Below are positions 28,501 to 36,862 of a stretch of 64,000 bases of DNA, in pieces. The position numbers and the translations under genes were made by a program. Under the pieces are notes generated by a model, which was not told where the DNA came from, did not search any database, and saw only the letters and a program-made list of their open reading frames with translations. The stretch is from Cyclobacterium lianum. Its GTDB lineage: Bacteria > Bacteroidota > Bacteroidia > Cytophagales > Cyclobacteriaceae. Position 1 is the stretch's first letter. Each line of letters starts with the position of its first letter. The stretch lies in assembly GCF_900143075.1 (NCBI RefSeq), contig NZ_FRCY01000012.1:1-64000 (forward strand). Direction: 5' to 3'.

Positions 28501-28569
28501 GGACTTGAGCAAGGTATTTCGGTCCAGGAAATGGCAGATTTACTTGCTTATATTCGTAAAGCAGAATGA
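25516..28569 (+). CDS. PVC-type cytochrome c / HEAT-repeat membrane-bound dehydrogenase
   Basis: The 1017-residue lipoprotein starts at the ATG at 25516, 16 bases after susD; an earlier in-frame ATG lies inside susD. A lipobox (LMVFAC) ends the signal. A PVC-type beta-propeller dehydrogenase domain covers about 45-430 (EGFEIELVAGEPLVADPVAM, calcium-binding-like DTDGDGKMDQ and DSDGDGKADI). HEAT repeats follow (about 440-850), and a C-terminal cytochrome c domain has the heme site C896-A-I-C899-H900. Such proteins are thought to oxidise sugars or sugar derivatives in the periplasm and pass electrons to the respiratory chain, which is family knowledge without a proven substrate. The position inside a Sus operon suggests it oxidises a product of the two hydrolases. 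Confidence 0.9.
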   Translation: MLKKNLCVPVVNVCLYHPRILPLLLGAGLMVFACHSGAPADDRSPENALSTFTLQEGFEIELVAGEPLVADPVAMEIDEHGRLYVVEMHGYPLDLSGSGKVKRLTDTDGDGKMDQSVIFADSLVMPTGIMRWKQGLIVTDPPNVYYLEDSDGDGKADIKDILLTGFALSNPQHNVNTPKLALDNWIYLGHEPSVTTTIYEDKFGDKGTDVYFPERPDINRLPQNAGGRSIRFKPDTYELELLSSRTQFGHTADAFGHRFLVNNSNHIIQEVLSAEYLQRNPYLVITEVTQSSSDHGSGAEVYPITINPQHQLLTDLGVMTSACGLTAYLGGAFPERYHQATFVSEPVSNIVHVDLIKEDGTGFIASREHPDKEFLASTDAWFRPVNAYVGPDGALYIVDYYRQIIEHPEWMAEEVVQSGALYNGTDKGRIYRISSKGSQPIAWSDKLKLGNASPEELMGYLSHENAWWRMNAQRLLLDQQPPALIPALKELAVSGEDPMGRLHALWTLQGMDALDQQTLSHSLKDPVPGIRENAIKLSEFFLASSPELTDLLLTLKDDPDPKVRFQLIQTLGYVESEPAFLAREELLFRDIDDKWVQLAALSAPFSESSRLITPVLDQYTATPAYNSLVQKLASMVGSSMDEQAIFTMVHRAVQSNTQNEYNWQPALLRGLAEGIKSKKLEGAHEAAAGLLASSVFDHPSPEVKAAAIQVLEGIGLEHVERKNEALSKAKAIAQNQSLSGEERSIGIRFLALGNIAEYQDMLVEMVEVMEPLPVQLAAFRALSKSEDSSFSKLVIDRWESFTPELRDAAVSAMMMNGERITVLLTALEDGLIQKATIGWRRSVGLMANKDETLRVRARAILTRPEGESEKIIETYQPALELQGTIDEGAVVFRKNCAICHQMGEEQGIAFGPDLSSLKNRRPASIMMDILNPNLSIADGYDLWEVELQNGELHQGLISSETPTAINLRNAGGIDRNISRTNIKTLKLVEMSAMPTGLEQGISVQEMADLLAYIRKAE

Positions 28570-28617
28570 TACAATTGCATTACTTATTACAAATATTTCA
28601 CAAGTAACCGAAAGAAA

Positions 28618-29997
28618 ATGAAATTGCTATATATGAAAAGATTGATCCTATCGCTGCTGACTTTTGGAGCCTTTCAGCTGACTGGTTTTGGGTCAGCCCC
28701 CAAGCCTCTGAATGTAGGACTGGCAAGAGTAATTATTACTCCTGAAACGCCGGTTAGGCTAACCGGCTATTCCAGCAGGGATGTACCGTTTGAGGGTGTG
28801 CATCATGACCTTTGGGCCAAAGCGATGGCTTTTGGCGATGAAAAAAGAGGATACCGTATAATTATTACGGTAGACTTACTGGGTATTCCACATAAGATCA
28901 CCGAAAAGGTGAGGGAAGCGCTCGCACAAGAGATAGGTGTTTTACCCGCCAATCTCTCTATCTGTGCTTCCCATACTCATAGTGGTCCGCAAATTGGGAA
29001 TATTGTTTCCCATTTTCACAAGCCGCTGGATCCGGACGAGTTGGCAGAAATAGCCGTGTATGCCATGGGGTTGGTGCCTAAATTAAAAGATTTGGCGATG
29101 GATGCCATAGCAAATGCCTCGCCTTCCCTGGTATCCCATTCGAAAGGAGAAGTAGGTTTTGCAATCAACAGGAGAACCTCAATTAACCCAGAGGGGGTAA
29201 CGGATCATTCTTTGCCGATCATGAAAATTACAGATTTGAATGGCGAAATTAAGGCCGTACTGGTAAATTATGCCTGTCATGCAGTAACACTGGGCCCCCT
29301 GAATAATGTGGTTCATGGGGATTGGGTTGGGGAAGCCCAGCTTCAGATGGAAGAAAACCTACCTCCCGGTGCCCTGGCCATGGTGGTCATCGGCTGTGGA
29401 GCCGACCAAAACTCCTCCCCGCGAATGAATACGGATAAGCCGGAAATGGATCTGGTTTATGCCAGAGATCAGGGAAAACAGATAGCAGATGAGGTCGATC
29501 GATTGCTGACTAAAGATGATTGGAAACCCATCCATCAGCTGCCTGAAGGCAAAATGAAATATGTGGAATTAAGCTTTGCGAGTATGCCTGATCCGAAACA
29601 ATTGGCCGCCGATGCCAAAGGATCGGGACGGACGAGTAATTACTCACTTCTGTTATTAGGTAGAATGGCGAGAAGTGGCGATATTCCTGAGAAAATCAAT
29701 TACCCGATCCAGGTGTGGGATTTTGGAAAAGACCTGGTGATGATTTTTTTAGCTGGGGAGGTCGTGGTAGATTATGCGCTAAGGCTGAAGCAGGAGTTGG
29801 GCGAAGACAGGGTATGGGTAAATGCCTATGCCAATGATATGCCCTGTTACATTCCATCGCTGAGGATATTGAGAGAGGGAGGGTATGAAGCGGAAACAGC
29901 GATGATTGGGTATGAGAAGCCCTCTAAATTTACTGAGGACGTAGAAGAGACAATCATGAATGGTATATATGCTATTTTACCTAAATCAAGTAAATGA
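28618..29997 (+). CDS. Neutral/alkaline ceramidase-like hydrolase 1
   Basis: The 459-residue secreted protein has a signal (MKLLYMKRLILSLL; Met6 is an alternative start). The ceramidase-type N-terminal domain begins VGLARVIITPETPVRLTGYSS. The zinc-site motif ASHTHSGPQ has His119 and His121. A second His motif (NYACHAVTLG) and a third region (NAYANDMPCYIPS) fit the fold. True neutral ceramidases are ~650-700 residues with an extra C-terminal domain, absent here, so the substrate may be another amide or ester. The gene is 48 bases after the dehydrogenase and overlaps the next paralogue by four bases. Confidence 0.88.
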   Translation: MKLLYMKRLILSLLTFGAFQLTGFGSAPKPLNVGLARVIITPETPVRLTGYSSRDVPFEGVHHDLWAKAMAFGDEKRGYRIIITVDLLGIPHKITEKVREALAQEIGVLPANLSICASHTHSGPQIGNIVSHFHKPLDPDELAEIAVYAMGLVPKLKDLAMDAIANASPSLVSHSKGEVGFAINRRTSINPEGVTDHSLPIMKITDLNGEIKAVLVNYACHAVTLGPLNNVVHGDWVGEAQLQMEENLPPGALAMVVIGCGADQNSSPRMNTDKPEMDLVYARDQGKQIADEVDRLLTKDDWKPIHQLPEGKMKYVELSFASMPDPKQLAADAKGSGRTSNYSLLLLGRMARSGDIPEKINYPIQVWDFGKDLVMIFLAGEVVVDYALRLKQELGEDRVWVNAYANDMPCYIPSLRILREGGYEAETAMIGYEKPSKFTEDVEETIMNGIYAILPKSSK

Positions 29998-31358
29998 TGA
30001 GATGCTCTCAACTGATAGTTGCCACACCCCTTGAGTCTGACCAACAGAAAAAATCCATCGTGGTCTTTTTCCTGATGCTGCCTCTGCTTTTATCAACACA
30101 TTTTTCTTTTGCCGGAGACTTTAGGGCAGCAGTGGTCAAGGAAAACATAACCCCAAAAGTATCCAAATTCCTTTTAGGGTATGGAGCCCGGCAATCCGAA
30201 GGGGTTCTGGATAGTATTTACCATCAGATTTTATTATTGGATGACGGTGAGTCTATCTTTGCGCTGGTGTCCACAGATATCTGTTTGATCTCTCCCGCTA
30301 CCTATGACCAGGTAGCAAAATTGGTGGAGCAAAAGTTTGGGATAGCACGATCTCATTTCTGGTGGGCTGCCACTCATACGCATTCTGCACCGGAAGTAGG
30401 CGGGCCCGGACTCCCGGCGGCTTTTATGGGAGAGCGGTATACCCACCCCATTGATACCAGCTATACGGATTTGGTCACCTCCAAATTATTGGCCGGTATC
30501 GAACGGGGCATAAGGGAACTTGCGCCCGCAAGCCTCGGTGTTGGTTGGGGTCATTCATTCGCCAATATCAACAGGCGAGCCAGGGATATTGACGATATCG
30601 CTTTCCTGGGCCTCAACCCGGACGGAGCAGTGGACCGAAAGATTGGTATCCTGAAAATAGTGCAGCAGGAAGATCACCGGTTAATGGCTACAGTGGCGAA
30701 TTATGCCATTCACGGGACCGTTTTGGGAGGACAAAATTTACTGATCAGCGGGGATGTCTCCGGAGTAGTCGCCAACTATGTGGAAGAAAAATCTGGTGCC
30801 CCCATGCTGTTTATCAATGGAGCGGCAGGCAATATCGCTCCTATTTACAGTGTATATCCGGATGCCAGATCAGGAAGACTGAATCAATTCAGAAGGCTTC
30901 TGGGAGATAAAATTCTGGAGGCCAATGCTCAGATCCTTAACTATGAAAACCAGGTTTCATTCACGGCTTCGGAGATGGAATTTTTGACGCCGGTGAAGGA
31001 GGGATTAAAATGGCCTGAGGCCTTAAATGATTACCTTGCGGATACCACTGCCGATGTAAAAATGATTAAAGTACCTGCGCGTTTCCTGAATATCAATGAC
31101 AAAATAGGGATTTGGGCAAGTCCCCTGGAGCTGTTTTGTGAAATTTCGAATGAGGTCAGAGATCGGTCTCCTTTTCTCTATACCTTTTATTATGGCTATA
31201 CCAATGGTTGGTTGGGCTATATGCTAACCGAGGAGGAGTGGGCTTATAAAGGTTATGAACCGACTGTATCGCCCTTTATTCCCGGTGCCGGTGAAAGATT
31301 CGGTGAGGCAGTTTTGTCTTACTTACAAAGTGAACTAAAAAGCAAAAAATTAAACTAA
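29994..31358 (+). CDS. Neutral/alkaline ceramidase-like hydrolase 2
   Basis: The 454-residue paralogue begins with an ATGATGA overlap on the preceding gene. The signal peptide follows an unusually long polar N-region (hydrophobic core about 21-41, FFLMLPLLLSTHFSFA). The family motifs are present: AAVVKENITPKVSKFLLGYG, WWAATHTHSAPEVGG (His128 and His130), NYAIHGTVLGG (second His) and FYYGYTNGWLGYMLTEEEW. It differs widely from hydrolase 1, so the pair probably cleaves two linkages of the same substrate rather than being a recent duplicate. The short length against true ceramidases applies here too. Confidence 0.88.
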   Translation: MMRCSQLIVATPLESDQQKKSIVVFFLMLPLLLSTHFSFAGDFRAAVVKENITPKVSKFLLGYGARQSEGVLDSIYHQILLLDDGESIFALVSTDICLISPATYDQVAKLVEQKFGIARSHFWWAATHTHSAPEVGGPGLPAAFMGERYTHPIDTSYTDLVTSKLLAGIERGIRELAPASLGVGWGHSFANINRRARDIDDIAFLGLNPDGAVDRKIGILKIVQQEDHRLMATVANYAIHGTVLGGQNLLISGDVSGVVANYVEEKSGAPMLFINGAAGNIAPIYSVYPDARSGRLNQFRRLLGDKILEANAQILNYENQVSFTASEMEFLTPVKEGLKWPEALNDYLADTTADVKMIKVPARFLNINDKIGIWASPLELFCEISNEVRDRSPFLYTFYYGYTNGWLGYMLTEEEWAYKGYEPTVSPFIPGAGERFGEAVLSYLQSELKSKKLN

Positions 31359-31365
31359 TTTTGAG

Positions 31366-32610
31366 ATGAAATCCTTATTTTCTGTGAGTGTACTTATCCC
31401 CGTCTTATCCATTTCCATGATTTTCAATTCCTGGGCCCAAAACCCGGATTTTCCCTGGCCGGAAGGGAAGAGGATGGCCCTGAGTTTGAGCTTTGACGAT
31501 GCCCGGGCCAGCAATCCCGATCCGGGGGCTGCCTTATTGGATGAGTATGGGGTCAAAGCTACTTTTTATGTGGTTCCGTCCGGTATGGAAAGTGATATTG
31601 CAGCATGGAAAGAGGTTGTCGCCTCGGGACATGAGATTGGAAACCACTCCCTGTACCATCCCTGTAGTGGCAATTTTGTCTGGTCGAGAAATAAAGCCCT
31701 TGAGGATTATACCCTGGAGCGTATGCGTAGTGAATTGTCCGCTGCCAATGAGGAGGTAGAACGGCTCCTGGGGGTAAGACCGGAAGTCTTTGCCTATCCT
31801 TGCGGGCTTACCTATGTGGGCAAAGGGGAGCGTACCCAAAGTTATGTGCCTTTGATCGCAGAAATGTTTCTCTCGGGAAGGGGCTGGAAGGATGAAGCTC
31901 CCGTAGATCCCTATTATGCGGATATGGCGCAGCTCACCGGGATGGAAATGGACAACAAGTCCTTTGAGGAAATATTGCCTCTGATAGAGGCTGCTGCTGA
32001 AAACCGCCAATGGTTGGTCCTGGCCGGGCATGAGACCAGGACGGAGGGCAATCAGACCACTTACCTGAGCATGCTGAGAAAGCTGGCTGCTTACGCCAAT
32101 GATCCGGCCAATGGCATTTGGATCGCTCCAGTCGGGGAGGTTGCGAAATATGTCAAGGAAAAACGGGCAGAAATGGAAGGGAACCTGAACATTCCCGGTA
32201 TATCCCGGCCTGCTGAGGGAGAAACCATTTACCTTACTGCAGAAAAGGGCAAGGGTATAGGTCCGGATATCAAATACATGCCGGAATGGAATGCATTTGG
32301 CTGGTTTACGGCTGAGGATAGGGTGGAATGGGACCTGGACCTGCCAGAGAAAGGTAAGTATGAGGTTTGGATGGAATGGTCTGTATCCGACGAAGAGGCG
32401 GGCAAGCCTTTTGTGCTTACCTCCGGCGAACAGACCCTTGAAGGGATCGTAAAACCTTCCGGATCCTGGGAGACCTTTCAAAAAACGAAGATAGGGGAAC
32501 TGGCATTGGAGGAGGATTTTAACCGGATTATTGTGGCTTCCGGGGAGGATTTTGATGAGGGGGCTCTGATGGATTTAAAAGCGCTGACGCTGGTGCCGGT
32601 AGGGAAATGA
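31366..32610 (+). CDS. Secreted polysaccharide deacetylase family protein
   Basis: The 414-residue protein has a signal peptide ending NSWAQ (about residue 25). Its NodB-type domain shows LSLSFDDAR (metal Asp), GVKATFYVVPSG, GHEIGNHSLYHP (the HxxxH zinc pair), EVFAYPCG and a late LVLAGHE. The second half (about 270-414) looks like a beta-sandwich carbohydrate-binding region (EKGKYEVWMEWSVSDEEAGK). It probably removes N-acyl groups from an amino sugar. It closes the operon seven bases after hydrolase 2 and supports a substrate with amide-linked acyl groups. Confidence 0.9.
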   Translation: MKSLFSVSVLIPVLSISMIFNSWAQNPDFPWPEGKRMALSLSFDDARASNPDPGAALLDEYGVKATFYVVPSGMESDIAAWKEVVASGHEIGNHSLYHPCSGNFVWSRNKALEDYTLERMRSELSAANEEVERLLGVRPEVFAYPCGLTYVGKGERTQSYVPLIAEMFLSGRGWKDEAPVDPYYADMAQLTGMEMDNKSFEEILPLIEAAAENRQWLVLAGHETRTEGNQTTYLSMLRKLAAYANDPANGIWIAPVGEVAKYVKEKRAEMEGNLNIPGISRPAEGETIYLTAEKGKGIGPDIKYMPEWNAFGWFTAEDRVEWDLDLPEKGKYEVWMEWSVSDEEAGKPFVLTSGEQTLEGIVKPSGSWETFQKTKIGELALEEDFNRIIVASGEDFDEGALMDLKALTLVPVGK

Positions 32611-32674
32611 TCAGAATTGGATAAAATTTATTATTTTTAGCCTGTATCTAAACCAATCATTTTTCAAAAACCGT

Positions 32675-33337
32675 ATGGCTAAATTTCGTTTCAAGCAACG
32701 GATATTAAAATTCCTGAGGAGTTTTTCCAGGTATTTCATCGACCTACTAATTGTTGCTTTCGGGGTTTTCCTGGCCTTATATGTGGGTGAAAGGAATAAC
32801 CAAAAGAAGACTGACCAAAATACATTAAACGCATTAACACAGATAATTTCCGAACTCGAAGCAAATGCCCGGAATTTAGAGAACAGCATTGCTTACCACG
32901 AAAAAATTAGCGTTGAACTGGATAGTCTAAGCAAAACACTGGATGAAGAAGACTATTTCTTACCGTTTCTGGAGCATTATAAGAAGTTTAATTTCACCAA
33001 GCTGCCCAGCTGGAAAGGCTATATAATTGCGAAAACAAACGCTACTTTTTATGAGAGCGCAAAGGTAAGCGGTATATTTAATGAATTGAATATCAATACC
33101 ATTCAGGTAATAACCAATGTCTATGACTCTCAAAAGCAGTATTCAGACGTTGCCAACCTTTCATTGAACAAGTTACTGGACCTCGATTCCAATACAAAAA
33201 TTGTAGATGTTTCTGTATTAATAGAACGGCTCGTAAAGGAAGACCTTTTTCACTTGGAGACTACTTTATTATCAGAGGCGAATGCAGGGGTTGAAAGATT
33301 AAAAGAGATCGTGGAAAGTAAGGGCTATAAAAAGTAA
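32675..33337 (+). CDS. DUF6090-like single-pass membrane protein
   Basis: The 220-residue protein has a basic cytoplasmic start (KFRFKQRILKFLRSFSRYF), one membrane helix (about 23-42, FIDLLIVAFGVFLALYVGE) and a helical extracytoplasmic domain. This matches the DUF6090 style common in Bacteroidota, where the helix is followed by a W/R-N-N-type motif, here GERNNQKK. The function of the group is unknown. It follows the deacetylase by 64 bases but differs in style, so an operon link is doubtful. Its stop runs straight into a decayed gene. Confidence 0.65.
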   Translation: MAKFRFKQRILKFLRSFSRYFIDLLIVAFGVFLALYVGERNNQKKTDQNTLNALTQIISELEANARNLENSIAYHEKISVELDSLSKTLDEEDYFLPFLEHYKKFNFTKLPSWKGYIIAKTNATFYESAKVSGIFNELNINTIQVITNVYDSQKQYSDVANLSLNKLLDLDSNTKIVDVSVLIERLVKEDLFHLETTLLSEANAGVERLKEIVESKGYKK

Positions 33338-33342
33338 ACAAG

Positions 33343-33944
33343 GAAACGGATGTTTTAAGAAAAGTAAAGCTAAATGGATTTGAGAAGGCAAAAGCTTTTA
33401 CAATAAGATACCAGCAAGGAAGAGGGGCATCCGTTTCTCCCCAAAACACAGAGATTGTTCGATTGGGAAACAAACTCGTAATCACGAATCCCGTGTTTAG
33501 CAAAATAGCCGTATATGATTTAGTCGAAGAAAACTTGAAACACTACCCCTGCCTACCAACCTTAACCGCATCAGAAAAATCAGGGACCTATACCAGGTAT
33601 GTCAATTCAAGAGAAGAATTTAACAGTCGAAAACCAGAGATCGGGAAAGAGGTCACCTTTTTACCTTAATGAGCGATTCGGCAAATAACCAGTAGGTTAG
33701 GGTTTCAATCGTAGGTTTACCAAGGAGGAATGACAAAGGGCTGCTGGAAATGTATGACCACAAGGTGTTAATCAGTATTCTCAATGATGCTTTTGAGGTA
33801 GTCAGAGAGACAGAGGTTGTAAATGGTATTGGTAAGCCTTTTTCGACTCCCATACCCCAGAGACCTTTCTTTAAGGATGGAATGGTATGGTTTTATTTGA
33901 ATGTGAGCGATGAATTGGCTTTTGTTCGATTGACTGTGAAATGA
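33343..33944 (+). pseudogene. Decayed second copy of the DUF4221-like gene
   Basis: The frame from 33343 (ETDVLRKVKLNGFEKAKAF) to a TAA/TGA pair at 33667-33672 aligns with residues ~190-290 of the product of 15815-16969: SPQNTEIVRLGNKLVITNPV here against SPQNTEIARLGDKLVITNPV there. After a scrambled stretch the second part (from about 33750, KVLISILNDAFEVV, FYLNVSDELAFVRL) aligns with its last ~65 residues. The N-terminal half, signal peptide and start are missing. The gene is dead, cut at its front by the DUF6090-like gene and broken in the middle. Confidence 0.85.
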
Positions 33945-34013
33945 CATTTGTTTTGTGCACCACCTTCCATGTTATCAATCATTTAAAAATTAATAGCCTA
34001 AATTTAAGTTACC

Positions 34014-34466
34014 ATGGCCGAAGAAGCAGAAGATAATATATGGCCTTTACCAAAGTTTTACTTCGAGGTAGACTTTGGAACCGGGGCTGCCGTTCCCTTT
34101 CAGGAGGTGAGTGGTTTGGAGACAGAACCACAACGAATGGAATACAGACATGGCAATAATCCGGTATTTGCTCCTATCAAAATGCCGGGAATGATTAAGT
34201 ATGGCTGTGTGACTTTAAAGAAGGGCATTTTTAAGAGCGACCACCTATTTTGGGATTGGTTCAAAAAGGTCAGGATGAATACCATTGAACGCCGAACCCT
34301 AATCATCAAACTTTGTGATGGGAATGGTATTCCAACGATGACCTGGACCCTTAACAATGCTTTTCCTGTCAAAATAACTTCTTCTGATTTAAAATCAGAC
34401 GCAGATGAAATAGCGGTGGAGGCGATTGAAATTTCATTTGAGGAGCTTTCCATGAGTAATGGTTAA
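34014..34466 (+). CDS. Contractile-injection-type tail tube protein (T4 gp19-like)
   Basis: The 150-residue protein matches phage tail tube proteins of the type found in extracellular contractile injection systems (Afp1/Pvc1-like): WPLPKFYFEVDFG, PFQEVSGLETE, MEYRHGNNPVFAPIKMPG, the KKGIFKSDHLFWDW segment, TIERRTLIIKL and a final EAIEISFEELS. It is full length for the family. Tube proteins stack as hexamers inside a sheath, but no sheath, baseplate, spike or AAA gene is near. It is a lone gene with its own upstream spacer. It may belong to a system encoded elsewhere or be a relic; its reading frame is intact. Confidence 0.9.
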   Translation: MAEEAEDNIWPLPKFYFEVDFGTGAAVPFQEVSGLETEPQRMEYRHGNNPVFAPIKMPGMIKYGCVTLKKGIFKSDHLFWDWFKKVRMNTIERRTLIIKLCDGNGIPTMTWTLNNAFPVKITSSDLKSDADEIAVEAIEISFEELSMSNG

Positions 34467-35016
34467 ACGATCACCACCCTCTGACTAAATAGGAATATAA
34501 TTAAAAAGTCCCCAAGCTTTTCAAGGTCCGGAAATCGGAAACAACTACAGAAAACAGAAATCCCCAGGTCGGCCAAAGCCTGGATTAGTAGCATTTATTG
34601 AATTCAGGCAAGATAGGACCAGGGGACACCTTGGCTGGGTTACCTTTCAGCGGGCTAATTGGGAATATTAAAGAGAACTTCATTTTCTTTCATTTGTAAA
34701 ACGGTTGGATTATATCCGTTTAACTTAATATTCTGCTTATAAAGGATGCCGTTTTGGAAAAGATAAGATAGTGGACAAAAATTGGTGAGGGTTTTATTAT
34801 TCACAATGGTTAATATAAAACCACTTTCTGAACCCTATAAATTACCGACAGAAAATGGATTTTCCAAACCTTTCAGCTCAGCCTGGAACATCGTTTCAAC
34901 GGATACATTTTTCGTTACTGCTTCTGTCAAAAAAATGATTTCCATTGCTTTCCACAAACTAGGGATTTCGATGAGTGGTTATCATAATGAACTGAATCTC
35001 CAGGCAGTAAACTGAA
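34467..35016. other. Spacer after the tube gene
   Basis: About 550 bases between convergent genes. One small open frame (34782-35015, plus) runs close to the next stop but has no motif, signal or codon preference, so I do not call it. No terminator-grade hairpin was fixed. Confidence 0.4.
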
Positions 35017-35997
35017 CTATACAGGTGAAGTTCCGGTACGGACATGCTTCAGGCGGTAATCGGCCGGGGACATGCCCGAATACTTTCTAAACACATTCCG
35101 AAAAGCTTTGGTATCGGTGTACCCTACATCAAACATGATTTCATACACCGTCTTATGGCCGTTTTCCAACTCCCGCTTTGCACCCTCTACCTTTACCCGT
35201 TGGATGTATTCGACCACGGTGTTGCTTGTTGCCTTTTTAAACCTTCGCTCCATCGTTCTCCGGACCAGATTGAATCGTCCACATAATTCTTCCACGGTCA
35301 TTTTTTCCTGGTAATGAGACTCGATAAAATGCTGAACCTGTTTTATCCGCTCATCCGCATGGTCTTTTTGCCCGCTAAAAATGATAAATGGCGACTGGGA
35401 GGTCCTGCCCATATCTATCTGGAAGATTTTGGAGCAATATATGGCGGCCTCCTTGCCTACGTACTTTTCAATCAAATATAGTATCAGGTTTGCTGATGAA
35501 AAAGCTCCCCCACCCGTGTAAATGCCGTCTTCATCTGTGAGTATTTTGTCCGGCACCAGATTGATTTCAGGAAACAGCTTTTGAAAATCTGCAGCTGCCC
35601 GCCAATGGGTTACACAACTCCTTCCATTGAGCAATCCGGTGGATCCCAGAATAAAGGCTCCCAGGCATAGGCTGGCCACCTGAGCGCCTTTGTCACGATT
35701 ATTTCTGATCCAGGGGCAAAATCCCTGGTTCTTTTTGATGGCTTCGGCGGTTAAATGCTGCTGAACCGGCGGGATAAGGATCAAATCTGTCTTTTGGACT
35801 TCATGAAGTAAGCTGTCCGCTTCGATAGTGTAATGATTTAAACAGACTTTGCGTTCCAAGCCCACAAGCTCCACATTAAAAATGGCTGATTGCCCTTGCT
35901 GCTCCAGGTAGGCGTTGGCCTCAAGGAATCCCTGCCGTGCATTCTCCATTCCTGCCAGGTTTACGCCATGCAGGAGTAAGATAGAAACATGTTTCAT
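35017..35997 (-). CDS. GlxA-type AraC-family transcriptional regulator
   Basis: The 326-residue regulator has an N-terminal DJ-1/PfpI domain (about 1-190) with the nucleophile-elbow motif ASLCLGAFILGSTGLL. Its C-terminal AraC helix-turn-helix pair (about 222-318) includes TVEELCGRFNLVRRTMERRF and GYTDTKAFRNVFRKYSGMSP. Such proteins bind DNA as activators and may sense small metabolites through the PfpI domain. It is transcribed away from the VOC/DoxX cluster, and the 445-base spacer between them is a likely binding region. Confidence 0.9.
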   Translation of the reverse strand: MKHVSILLLHGVNLAGMENARQGFLEANAYLEQQGQSAIFNVELVGLERKVCLNHYTIEADSLLHEVQKTDLILIPPVQQHLTAEAIKKNQGFCPWIRNNRDKGAQVASLCLGAFILGSTGLLNGRSCVTHWRAAADFQKLFPEINLVPDKILTDEDGIYTGGGAFSSANLILYLIEKYVGKEAAIYCSKIFQIDMGRTSQSPFIIFSGQKDHADERIKQVQHFIESHYQEKMTVEELCGRFNLVRRTMERRFKKATSNTVVEYIQRVKVEGAKRELENGHKTVYEIMFDVGYTDTKAFRNVFRKYSGMSPADYRLKHVRTGTSPV

Positions 35998-36442
35998 CCT
36001 TAAAATTGTCTTGATGGTCAGATGTCGGCCCGAAAGACATAAGTCAGGCTGGGAATATTCATATAGGGAATAATTATCACCCTTTGTGAGGATTTCATCA
36101 TGGCTAACTGACTTTAGGCAAGCTCGATTTCATGACGCAAAATAACTATCTTTTGTCGCATTCTTCCCTTTTCTTTGTCGTTTTTACACGCTAGTATCCT
36201 AATGCAGAAAGCCTATTTTTGTAAAGATGGATTTAAAGTAATCTATCAGCAGTTAAAAAAACATGAGCAAAAAAATTCCGGCCCTTGCTCGGGCCTCTGC
36301 CATGGATTAAAAGGCCGTTACTTATGCCTGTCGAAATGTGTGTGATTTAGTTAAGCCGGAAAAAAAATTAGAATAAAACGAATAGTGTTTCTTGCCAGAA
36401 ATCAGATTTAGACGAAAAAAGATAGATAAAAACAACCGTACC
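35998..36442. promoter_or_regulatory. Divergent spacer between the GlxA-type regulator and the VOC gene
   Basis: The spacer holds the promoters of both units. Part of it (36263-36365, plus) reads KKIPALARASAMD, stop, KAVTYACRNVCDLVKPEKK, which looks like a short decayed coding piece of unknown origin. No operator motif could be fixed. Confidence 0.4.
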
Positions 36443-36862
36443 ATGAAAACCAATCCATATCTCAACTTTGACGGACAAGCCGAAGAGGCTTTCCGATTTT
36501 ACCAGTCGGTGTTTGGTGGGGAATTGACTGTCATGAAAATGAGCGAAGCCCCGAACGTAGATAAACTTCCGGAAGAGGAGCGAAACCGTATCATGCACAT
36601 TTCCCTGCCGATCGGCAAAGACACCATTCTGATGGCCTCAGATATCCTGCCTTCTATGGGGCATACACTAAAAAAAGGCAACAACCTGTACATCTCCATT
36701 CACCCCGAAAGCAAAGAGGAAGCGGATCGCCTTTTTGCCGGTCTTTCCGATGGGGGAGAAATTGAAATGGTACTTGAAAAGCAGTTTTGGGGTGACTACT
36801 TCGGAAGCTTCAGCGATAAATTTGGGGTGTTGTGGATGGTAAATTATAGTGATGAAGCATAA
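36443..36862 (+). CDS. VOC-superfamily protein (PhnB/demethylubiquinone-methyltransferase-like)
   Basis: The 139-residue protein starts at the ATG at 36443 (MKTNPYLNFDGQAEEAFRFY), the standard start of this family. It shows the paired beta-alpha-beta-beta-beta units of glyoxalase-fold proteins: FYQSVFGGEL, LMASDILPSMG, LYISIHPESKEEADRLF and DYFGSFSDKFGVLWMVNY. Members bind metal or small molecules; the specific role is unknown. It overlaps the start of the DoxX-like gene by 11 bases, so the two are coupled. Confidence 0.88.
   Translation: MKTNPYLNFDGQAEEAFRFYQSVFGGELTVMKMSEAPNVDKLPEEERNRIMHISLPIGKDTILMASDILPSMGHTLKKGNNLYISIHPESKEEADRLFAGLSDGGEIEMVLEKQFWGDYFGSFSDKFGVLWMVNYSDEA

Noticed and set aside
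34782-35015. A 77-residue frame upstream of the GlxA-type gene stop
   Set aside because: No recognisable features, and convergent with a solid gene; left as spacer.
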